Part shown: positions 1 to 5,710 of the stretch, piece by piece | Numbering within the stretch: position 1 is the first letter of the stretch | Layout of the letters: the number at the start of each line of letters is the position of its first letter | NCBI GenBank assembly: GCA_047629975.1 | Contig: JBLHUT010000202.1 | Span: forward strand, 1 to 6,778 | Direction of reading: 5' to 3' | Length of the DNA stretch: 6,778 nt | DNA from: JBLHUT01 sp047629975 | GTDB lineage: Bacteria > Pseudomonadota > Alphaproteobacteria > Rhodobacterales > Rhodobacteraceae | Translations under genes and position numbers: made by a program | Notes under the pieces: model-generated | Database searches by the model: none | What the model was told of the DNA's origin: nothing | Seen by the model: the letters and a program-made list of their open reading frames with translations, nothing else

Positions 1-594
1 AGCAACCCGCACACCATCGGCATATTTCGCGACAAACACACCAACCAAAGCGAACCGTGACGCAGGCTGCACAAACTTTTGATAGTTCGAGACCAGCGGA
101 ATGGGCAGGCGAACTTCGGTGATGATCTCGCCCTCGTCGAGGGCCGTCTCGAACATCCCCTGAAAATAGTCGTCCGCCGGAATTTCGCGCGCATTGGTCA
201 GGATCGTGGCTCCGGTCCCCAGCGCGGCTGCCGGATAGCACGCAGAGGGGTCGTTGTTGGCAATGCTGCCGCCGATTGTGCCCAGATTGCGCACAGCCGG
301 ATCACCGATATGCGCAGCCATTCCAGCAAGACCGGGAAAGTGGTGTTTCGCCTCTGTCGCGACAGTGGCGTGTGTGGTCGCGGCCCCGATACACAGCGCA
401 TTCGCATCACTGACGCAAACGCCCTTGAGTTCAGGGATAGCCGTAAGGCTTACCAGAACTTCAGGAGCCGCAAGGCGCTGTTTCATGGTCGGCAACAGCG
501 TTTGCCCACCACTCAGCGCTTGTGCATCTTCTGAGGCAAGCGCCGTTACGGCGTCTTGTAACGTAACGGGTTTGACGAATTGAAAGTTATGCAT
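1..594 (-). CDS. FAD-binding medium subunit (CoxM/CutM-like) of a xanthine dehydrogenase/CO dehydrogenase-family molybdenum hydroxylase; 3' end cut by window edge
   Basis: The frame is open from an ATG at 594 to position 1, giving 198 codons with no stop. Family members are usually about 260-290 residues, so the C-terminal third is missing. In this enzyme family the medium subunit holds FAD and passes electrons from the [2Fe-2S] subunit to an acceptor. The N-terminal FAD-binding domain is recognisable. GGQTLLPTMK at residues 29-38 matches the AGGHS-type loop, IGAATTH lies at 69-75, and TIGGSIANNDPSA at 106-118 carries the TIGG loop. The start (MHNFQFVKP) is supported by a purine-rich GGAAGA six bases upstream. 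The gene lies 185 bp after the small subunit on the same strand and probably shares its transcript. The family is clear. The substrate is not, because it is set by the large subunit, which is outside the window. Confidence 0.9.
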   Translation of the reverse strand, partial: MHNFQFVKPVTLQDAVTALASEDAQALSGGQTLLPTMKQRLAAPEVLVSLTAIPELKGVCVSDANALCIGAATTHATVATEAKHHFPGLAGMAAHIGDPAVRNLGTIGGSIANNDPSACYPAAALGTGATILTNAREIPADDYFQGMFETALDEGEIITEVRLPIPLVSNYQKFVQPASRFALVGVFVAKYADGVRVA

Positions 595-779
595 CCGGGG
601 TCTTCCTTTTCCTTGGGCGGGCTTCGCCAGATATCGGTCTCGGATCACTTGGGGCATCAACACACGGCCCGAGGGCGGTCGGGAAGCCTGCCGTGCCTTT
701 ACTCTGAGGTGTCAGGCGGGATGGTCGAGCGATGGCAAAATGAATGCCCCCGTCCAACGCTCCTCGCACAGCGCCCTGT
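595..779 (-). other. 185-bp intercistronic gap between small- and medium-subunit genes, with predicted stem-loop
   Basis: No credible gene lies here. None of the three minus-strand reading frames resembles a molybdopterin subunit or any other family I recognise. The notable content is an inverted repeat at 663-695. CACGGC (663-668) pairs with GCCGTG (690-695), and CCGA (669-672) pairs with TCGG (679-682). The loop has six bases and there is a seven-base bulge on one arm. No T-run follows it on the minus strand, so it does not look like an intrinsic terminator. The Shine-Dalgarno sequence of the next gene (GGAAGA, 601-606) is at the far end. A processing or stability element between two operon genes is possible but is inference. 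Confidence 0.4.
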
Positions 780-1265
780 CTATTCGGCAGCGACCGCCGC
801 CACGTCCTGTCCGGAGGCCGCCATGATGGATTTTACAATATTGTGATACCCTGTGCAGCGGCAGATATTTCCCTCAAGGTATTCACGCACCTCGGTCTCT
901 GTGGGTTTCGGATTTTCCTTGAGCAATGCCGCAGCGGACATCACCATACCGGGCGTACAAAAGCCGCATTGAAGGCCGTGGTACTGCTGAAAAGCCTGCT
1001 GTATTCCCCCCAATGAGCCATCGGCATGGGCCATGCCCTCGATTGTGGTGATCTGTGCTCCGTCCACGTCAACGGCCAGAACCGAACAGGATTTTACAAC
1101 CTGTCCGTTGACGTGCACCACGCAGGCACCACACTGGCTTGTGTCGCAGCCGACATGGGTTCCGGTCAGGTGCTGGTCATCGCGCAGGAATTGCACCAGA
1201 AGCGTGCGCCCCTCGACAGATCCAGACACGGATTTTCCGTTTACTGTCATTTGAACAGAATTCAT
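780..1265 (-). CDS. [2Fe-2S]-binding small subunit (CoxS/CutS-like) of a xanthine dehydrogenase-family molybdenum hydroxylase
   Basis: A complete 161-residue protein of normal family length. It carries the two [2Fe-2S] clusters that relay electrons from the molybdenum site to FAD. The N-terminal plant-ferredoxin-type domain has ligands Cys40, Cys45, Cys48 and Cys60, in GCDTSQCGACVVHVNG and KSC. The C-terminal helical domain has QCGFCTPG (Cys100, Cys103) and ICRCTGY (Cys135, Cys137). All eight expected cysteines are present. There is no N-terminal twin-arginine signal, so a cytoplasmic enzyme is expected, unlike the periplasmic PaoABC type. The ATG at 1265 is preceded by AAAGGAA five bases upstream. 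The gene follows the CoxG-like gene after 78 bp and precedes the FAD subunit. CO dehydrogenase, aldehyde oxidase and related hydroxylases all share this subunit, so the substrate cannot be read from it. Confidence 0.95.
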   Translation of the reverse strand: MNSVQMTVNGKSVSGSVEGRTLLVQFLRDDQHLTGTHVGCDTSQCGACVVHVNGQVVKSCSVLAVDVDGAQITTIEGMAHADGSLGGIQQAFQQYHGLQCGFCTPGMVMSAAALLKENPKPTETEVREYLEGNICRCTGYHNIVKSIMAASGQDVAAVAAE

Positions 1266-1343
1266 CAGTGTTCCTTTCGGAAAAAGTTTTATGCCTGAAT
1301 TTGGGCTTGAAGTGGTACCGGACCGACCCTTGGGGTTTCGGGA

Positions 1344-1889
1344 TCAGTTGACAAGCCGCTTGAGCCAGCTTTTTTTCTTTCCCGGACTGTCCTTTGGTGC
1401 GTCAGGGTCGGGACTTGCGCTGTCAGGATCAGCGCTTTGAGGATCGTTAGCACCCTCGATCCGCTCCTGGAAGCGTTCGAAAAACTGGTCGGCCATTTTC
1501 TTGGCGAAGCCGTCGATAAGCCTGCTGCCCAATTGCGCAAGCTTTCCACCGACCTTGGCCTCGACATCATAGGACAGCAAAGTGCCCGTCTCGCTTGCCG
1601 TCATGCGCACCTCGGCACCGCCCTTGGCAAATCCGGCAGCGCCTCCCTTGCCTTCACCCGTGATGGTAAGGCTTTGGGCGGGAACCATATTTGTCAGCGT
1701 CACCTCGCCTTTGAACGTGGCCTTTACCGGGCCAACCTTCTGGGTGACAACGGCGGCAAAGCCTTCCTCGGGGGATCCGGTCATTTCAGAGCACCCCGGC
1801 ACACAGGCCATCAGAATCGCAGGGTCGAGGATGGCCTCCCAGACCTGCTCGGGAGACGCCTTGATTTCGCGTTGTGCAGATAATTGCAT
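1344..1889 (-). CDS. CoxG-like SRPBCC-family protein (carbon monoxide dehydrogenase subunit G family)
   Basis: A 181-residue protein of the SRPBCC (START-like) fold and CoxG family. CoxG proteins attach CO dehydrogenase-type enzymes to the cytoplasmic membrane and are implicated in handing electrons to quinone. Family signatures are visible: SPEQVWEAILDP at 12-23, VPGCSEM at 30-36, KVGPVKATFKGEV at 51-63, GEGKGGAAGFAKGGAEV at 78-94, and the long C-terminal helix GSRLIDGFAKKMADQFFERF at 121-140. A Pro/Asp/Ser-rich linker (about 147-170) follows and ends in a basic tail, KKKSWLKRLVN (171-181), a plausible membrane contact. An open frame runs back to 2138, but the ATG at 1889 is chosen. The SRPBCC homology begins right there, and AAGGAA (1899-1904) sits nine bases upstream. 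It appears to be the first gene of the operon, with the two hydroxylase subunits downstream. The family is secure; the role with this particular enzyme is inferred from context. Confidence 0.9.
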   Translation of the reverse strand: MQLSAQREIKASPEQVWEAILDPAILMACVPGCSEMTGSPEEGFAAVVTQKVGPVKATFKGEVTLTNMVPAQSLTITGEGKGGAAGFAKGGAEVRMTASETGTLLSYDVEAKVGGKLAQLGSRLIDGFAKKMADQFFERFQERIEGANDPQSADPDSASPDPDAPKDSPGKKKSWLKRLVN

Positions 1890-2003
1890 AGCCAACCGTT
1901 CCTTACTTGCGTTGTCGTTTTGGTACCTTTGGCGACGTCTTGCAGCCTGCACCCTGCCCTCAGTGACAGGCGAAAGCCACAGCCTAGCAGAAGCCGTGAA
2001 ACA

Positions 2004-2031
2004 GATATAAAGCAAGCGACACTTTTCGCAA
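2004..2031 (-). promoter_or_regulatory. Candidate sigma-70-type promoter for the CoxG-S-M operon
   Basis: Read on the minus strand, TTGCGA (plus positions 2026-2031) is followed by a 16-base spacer and TATATC (2004-2009). Each hexamer matches four of six consensus bases. It lies about 115 bases upstream of the CoxG-like ATG. Such matches also occur by chance, so this is a weak prediction. The palindrome AATGCATT overlaps the -35 side and could be an operator half of some kind. Confidence 0.3.
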
Positions 2032-2094
2032 TGCATTCGCCGAACCGGTGCGCTCCCGCCTGTCTTTGCCTTTCGGCGCATCCAGTTGGGCGTG

Positions 2095-2109
2095 GCAGGC
2101 TTCGCCTGC
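2095..2109. repeat. Perfect short inverted repeat (hairpin) upstream of deoC
   Basis: GCAGGC (2095-2100), a three-base TTC loop and GCCTGC (2104-2109) form a six-base-pair, all-matched stem in the deoC upstream region. On the plus strand it is followed by AAGGGG and not by a T-run, so it is not a typical terminator. It could be an operator, a leader hairpin of the deoC transcript, or chance in GC-rich DNA. Confidence 0.35.
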
Positions 2110-2215
2110 AAGGGGTCTCGTTTGCGAATGAACCGCAACGATCAGCCGGCGTATCTTGCGCCCGAAGGCACCGCGTGCAACGCTTGCCGCCACACCTGAG
2201 GAGCGCGCAAAGCCC

Positions 2216-3223
2216 ATGTCGTTACGCATCGACCCCACCACTTGCACACCAACCAGCACCAAGAGCGGACACCAGCCGGCGTTTGCACGCAACCCGGGCG
2301 AACCGCTGGACCTTGACTGGGTTTTGCGGGTGCAGGCGAACCGGTCGGCGATAGAACGCAGGGTTGCGTCACTGCCCGGGCGCCGGAGCGTGAAGAAAGA
2401 CTATCAAGCGGCGTGGCTGCTGAAGGCTGTGACCTGTATCGATCTGACCACGCTGTCGGGGGATGACACGGCCGGGCGGGTGGCGCGGCTTTGTGCCAAG
2501 GCCCGTCAACCGGTGCGCGCCGATATTCTGGAAGCCCTTGGTATGGGGCCGATCACAACAGGTGCGGTTTGCGTTTACCACGACATGATCGCCCCTGCGG
2601 CCCAAGCGCTGCGCGGCACGTCGATCCCGATTGCGGCGGTATCAACGGGGTTTCCCGCAGGATTGTCCCCCCTGCACCTGCGTATCGCCGAGATCAAGGA
2701 GAGCGTTGCCGCAGGCGCACAAGAGATTGACATCGTGATTTCCCGCCGTCACGTGCTGACAGGCAACTGGAGCGCACTTTACGGCGAAATGCAGGCCTTT
2801 CGGCAAGCCAGTGGCACGGCACATGTCAAGGCAATCCTTGCCACGGGAGAGTTGGGGACCTTGTGCAATGTGGCCCGCGCCAGCCGTATCTGCATGCAGG
2901 CCGGTGCCGATTTCATCAAAACCTCGACCGGCAAGGAGCCCGTAAATGCCACGCTGCCGGTGACGCTGACGATGCTGCGGGCAATTCGTGATTATCATGA
3001 TCGCACCGGATACAAGGTCGGGTACAAACCCGCCGGTGGCATTTCGACCGCCAAAGACGCGCTGACCTATCTGATGCTGCTCAAGGAGGAACTGGGGCGC
3101 AGGTGGCTTGAACCTGACCTTTTCCGCTTCGGAGCGTCCTCTTTGTTGGGCGACATCGAGCGACAGCTGGAGCATCACGTCACCGGCGCCTATTCCACCG
3201 CATTTCGACATCCGATGGGGTGA
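2216..3223 (+). CDS. deoC: Deoxyribose-phosphate aldolase (DERA), long eukaryote-like type
   Basis: A 335-residue class I aldolase that cleaves 2-deoxy-D-ribose 5-phosphate to glyceraldehyde 3-phosphate and acetaldehyde, the last step of deoxynucleoside breakdown, in the cytoplasm. The Schiff-base lysine is Lys235 in FIKTSTGKEPVNAT (233-246). The second active-site lysine is Lys271 in GYKPAGGI (269-276). The proton-relay aspartate is Asp172 in EIDIVI (170-175). It is longer than the about 250-residue E. coli enzyme. Stretches such as HVKAILATGELGTL (203-216) and the C-terminal SDIERQ-like/HHVTGAY region resemble the human-type enzyme closely. The start at 2216 (MSLRID) is preceded by TGAGGAG twelve bases upstream, a slightly long spacing. 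An in-frame TTG at 2156 would add 20 residues with no support. The aldehyde dehydrogenase follows after 52 bp on the same strand. Confidence 0.95.
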   Translation: MSLRIDPTTCTPTSTKSGHQPAFARNPGEPLDLDWVLRVQANRSAIERRVASLPGRRSVKKDYQAAWLLKAVTCIDLTTLSGDDTAGRVARLCAKARQPVRADILEALGMGPITTGAVCVYHDMIAPAAQALRGTSIPIAAVSTGFPAGLSPLHLRIAEIKESVAAGAQEIDIVISRRHVLTGNWSALYGEMQAFRQASGTAHVKAILATGELGTLCNVARASRICMQAGADFIKTSTGKEPVNATLPVTLTMLRAIRDYHDRTGYKVGYKPAGGISTAKDALTYLMLLKEELGRRWLEPDLFRFGASSLLGDIERQLEHHVTGAYSTAFRHPMG

Positions 3224-3275
3224 GCGCCCCCCCTGCCTGCCTTGCCGAAAGCCACGTTAATGAAAAGAACACCGA

Positions 3276-5609
3276 ATGACCGTCAGCGAGATTTTTGAGA
3301 CGATGGAATATGGCCCCGCCCCTGAAAGTGCCGCCGAGGCGATGACGTGGCTCGACACCCACGACCACACCTTCGGGCACTTTATCAACGGGGTCTTTAC
3401 CCAGCCCGGAGCGACCTTTGCCACCTGCAATCCGGCCACAGGCGACCGGTTGGCGCAGATCACGCAGGCCCGCCCGCAAGACATCGACGCCGCCGTCGCC
3501 GCAGCCCGCGCCGCTCAGGAACGGTGGGCGGCACTGCCTGCGCACCAACGCGCGCGCCTGCTGTATGCGCTGGCACGGCTTTTGCAAAAACACGCGCGGC
3601 TGTTTGCTGTGCTCGAAACCCTCGACAACGGCAAACCGGTCCGCGAGAGCCGGGACATCGACATCCCGCTTGCGCAACGCCATTTTTACTACCACGCAGG
3701 CATGGCACAGTTGATGCCAGCCGAGCTGCCCGACCGCGAGGCGATCGGTGTTTGCGCGCAGATCATCCCGTGGAATTTTCCGCTGCTGATGCTGGCATGG
3801 AAAATCGCGCCCGCGCTGGCGATGGGCAATACCGTCGTTTTGAAACCGGCGGAATACACGTCTTTGACGGCTTTGCTTTTTGCGCAGATCTGTCAAGAGG
3901 CCGGCCTGCCCGAGGGCGTGGTCAACATCGTCACTGGCGACGGACGGGTCGGAGAGATGCTTGTGGCCGCACAGGTCGACAAAATCGCCTTTACCGGCTC
4001 GACGCAAGTTGGCCGCGCCATCCGAGTGGCCACGGCGGGAAGTGGCAAGGCGCTGTCGCTTGAACTGGGCGGAAAATCGCCCTTCATCGTGTTCGAGGAT
4101 GCCGATCAGGAGAGCGCGGTCGAAGGGATTGTTGACGCAATCTGGTTCAATCAGGGGCAAGTGTGTTGCGCAGGATCGCGTCTGTTGGTGCACGAAAGCA
4201 TCGCCACCGGATTTTACGCGAAACTACGTCGCCGGATGGACACGCTGCGGGTCGGAGACCCGATGGACAAAACCGTCGACATGGGCGCGGTGGTCGACCC
4301 GGTACAACACGCCACAATCACGCGGATGGTCACCGCAAACACCGCCGGTGAGACCTATGTCGCACAAGGCGTGCTTCCTGCAACAGGTTGCTTTTACCCG
4401 CCAACATTGATCAACGGCCTGTCAAGCGCCGACCCGTTGATGCAAGAAGAGATCTTTGGCCCCGTGCTGGTCGCCACGACTTTTCGCACACCCGACGAGG
4501 CGACGGCCATCGCCAATGACACCCGCTATGGGCTGGCCGCGACGATCTGGTCCGAAAACATCAACACGGCTCTTGATATTGCCCCCCGGCTTGCGGCTGG
4601 CGTGGTGTGGATCAACGCAACGAACCTGTTTGACGCCGCCGCAGGGTTTGGCGGCGTGCGCGAAAGCGGATTTGGGCGCGAAGGCGGCTGGGAAGGGCTT
4701 CAAGCCTATACCAAACCGCGCAGCCGCCCCGCCGCCGCCCCGCGCGCAATACCGTGTTCCGCCCCTAACGTGGCGCACCCCGCAGGCGGACTTGACCGGA
4801 CGGCCAAACTTTATATCGGTGGAAAACAGACCCGTCCCGACAGTGGCTATTCCACACCGGTGTGGTCCCCGACAGGCGGGCTTTTGGGGCATGTGGGCGC
4901 AGGCAACCGCAAGGATATCCGCAACGCTGTCGACGCCGCCGAAAAAGCCAAAGGGTGGAGCACCACAACGGCACATTTACGCGCACAGATCCTGTATTTT
5001 CTGGCAGAGAACCTGTCGGTGCGGGCTGACGAATTTGTCCGGCGGCTTGGCGACATGGGCGTGCCCGCGCCCGAACGCGAAGTTGATGCAAGCATTTCAC
5101 GGCTGTTCACCTATGGTGCATGGGCTGACAAGAACGACGGCGCGGCCAAACCGGTGCCGATGCGGGCTGTTGCACTTGCCCTTAACGAACCTGTCGGCAT
5201 TATCGCAGCACTTTGCTCTTCCGAGGCGCCCCTGCTGGGGCTGATCTCGGCGATGGCGCCCGCGATTGCCATGGGCAATCGGGTCGTGCTGGTGCCGTCA
5301 GCGGCCTTTCCGCTTGTGGCCACCGATTTCTATCAGGTACTCGACACGTCCGACGTGCCCGCCGGTGTTGTCAACATCGTCACAGGTGATCCGCAAGAGT
5401 TGGGCGATACGCTGGCCAAACACATGGCCGTCGGCAGCCTGTGGTCTTTTGACGATCCTGCATTGGCCGCGGGCCTTGAAAAATCATCCGCCCTGAACCT
5501 CAAGCGGACGTGGATCAGCCGCCCCGACTGGTATCAGACAGGAGAGGGGCGCCGCTATCTTGCGGCAGCGACCCAGACCAAAACCATCTGGATCCCTTAC
5601 GGGGCGTGA
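3276..5609 (+). CDS. ALDH16-family two-domain aldehyde dehydrogenase (active N-terminal domain, degenerate C-terminal domain)
   Basis: A 777-residue NAD(P)-dependent aldehyde dehydrogenase, far longer than the usual about 480-500 residues. The first domain (about 35-480) is complete. It has oxyanion Asn167 in IPWNFP, cofactor-binding Lys190 in VVLKPAEYT, GSTQVG (241-246), general base Glu263 in LELGGK, nucleophile Cys297 in FNQGQVCC, and Glu392 in EEIFGPV. A Pro/Ala-rich linker (about 481-505) leads to a second ALDH-like domain (about 508-777). Residues 641-705 align without gaps to 158-222 at an offset of 483, but Asn167 and Lys190 are replaced by Glu650 and Val673. The GSTxxG, LELGG and catalytic Cys segments are absent. 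This architecture matches ALDH16, whose second domain is non-catalytic and structural. Coupled to deoC, acetaldehyde is the likely substrate (inference). The start at 3276 has only a weak purine stretch (AAAAGAA) upstream, suggesting reinitiation or modest translation after deoC. Confidence 0.93.
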   Translation: MTVSEIFETMEYGPAPESAAEAMTWLDTHDHTFGHFINGVFTQPGATFATCNPATGDRLAQITQARPQDIDAAVAAARAAQERWAALPAHQRARLLYALARLLQKHARLFAVLETLDNGKPVRESRDIDIPLAQRHFYYHAGMAQLMPAELPDREAIGVCAQIIPWNFPLLMLAWKIAPALAMGNTVVLKPAEYTSLTALLFAQICQEAGLPEGVVNIVTGDGRVGEMLVAAQVDKIAFTGSTQVGRAIRVATAGSGKALSLELGGKSPFIVFEDADQESAVEGIVDAIWFNQGQVCCAGSRLLVHESIATGFYAKLRRRMDTLRVGDPMDKTVDMGAVVDPVQHATITRMVTANTAGETYVAQGVLPATGCFYPPTLINGLSSADPLMQEEIFGPVLVATTFRTPDEATAIANDTRYGLAATIWSENINTALDIAPRLAAGVVWINATNLFDAAAGFGGVRESGFGREGGWEGLQAYTKPRSRPAAAPRAIPCSAPNVAHPAGGLDRTAKLYIGGKQTRPDSGYSTPVWSPTGGLLGHVGAGNRKDIRNAVDAAEKAKGWSTTTAHLRAQILYFLAENLSVRADEFVRRLGDMGVPAPEREVDASISRLFTYGAWADKNDGAAKPVPMRAVALALNEPVGIIAALCSSEAPLLGLISAMAPAIAMGNRVVLVPSAAFPLVATDFYQVLDTSDVPAGVVNIVTGDPQELGDTLAKHMAVGSLWSFDDPALAAGLEKSSALNLKRTWISRPDWYQTGEGRRYLAAATQTKTIWIPYGA

Positions 5610-5652
5610 CCCCCTGCCAAGCGCATGGCATCCGGATCATCCCGAAAATGAG

Positions 5653-5692
5653 AAAGCAGCCCTGCATCGTGGTATGCAGAGCCGCTTTTTCT
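5653..5692 (+). terminator. Probable rho-independent terminator after the deoC-ALDH operon, possibly bidirectional with trpB
   Basis: AAAGC (5653-5657) pairs with GCTTT (5684-5688), and CTGCAT (5662-5667) pairs with ATGCAG (5674-5679) around a six-base loop. Unpaired AGCC on each side forms an internal loop. The plus-strand arm ends in a run of five T within CTTTTTCTT. It lies about 45 bases after the ALDH stop. On the minus strand it lies just after the trpB stop and is followed by TTTCTCATTTT, so one hairpin may serve both convergent genes. Confidence 0.65.
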
Positions 5693-5710
5693 TAATAATC
5701 TCTGGTGGTT

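Larger units (their letters stand above)
1890..2215. other. Divergent intergenic control region between the CoxG-like gene and deoC
   Basis: This is 326 bp without a convincing gene, lying between a minus-strand operon and a plus-strand operon, so both promoters should be here. Seen in it: a candidate minus-strand promoter (2004-2031); an 8-bp palindrome AATGCATT at 2030-2037 touching its -35 box; a perfect hairpin at 2095-2109; and an 11-bp symmetrical element TGCAGCCTGCA at 1941-1951. CATTCGC (2034-2040) and GCGAATG (2124-2130) form a spaced inverted pair that could be chance. I found no good -35/-10 pair for deoC on the plus strand. Open frames that enter the region are upstream extensions of the flanking genes and show no conserved features. 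Confidence 0.5.

Noticed and set aside
587..769. 60-codon minus-strand frame in the gap between the S and M subunit genes
   Set aside because: It overlaps the start of the medium-subunit gene in another frame, has low-complexity Arg/Pro-rich composition and no similarity to a known small protein.
595..779. Possible remnant of a lost coxL between S and M
   Set aside because: I read all three minus-strand frames and none shows large-subunit motifs. Nothing supports a decayed large subunit.
1941..1951. TGCAGCCTGCA symmetrical element
   Set aside because: An 11-base symmetry in GC-rich DNA is expected by chance, and no second copy was seen nearby. It is mentioned only as part of the control region.
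1890..2138. 83-codon N-terminal extension of the CoxG-like frame
   Set aside because: SRPBCC homology starts at the ATG at 1889, which has a good AAGGAA ribosome-binding site. The extension has no recognisable sequence.
2156..2215. Upstream extension of deoC from an in-frame TTG at 2156
   Set aside because: It would add 20 residues with no family similarity and no Shine-Dalgarno. The ATG at 2216 has TGAGGAG upstream.
1884..2354. 156-codon plus-strand frame across the divergent region
   Set aside because: It begins inside the CoxG-like gene, crosses into deoC out of frame, and has the Arg/Pro/Ser-rich composition of a shadow frame.
2642..3211. 189-codon open frame antisense to deoC
   Set aside because: It is fully antisense to conserved DERA active-site coding sequence, with no ribosome-binding or family evidence.
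3180..4193. 337-codon open frame on the minus strand, antisense to deoC/ALDH
   Set aside because: It overlaps strongly conserved ALDH and DERA coding sequence, has no recognisable family, and is Arg/Gly/His-rich in the manner of GC-rich shadow frames.
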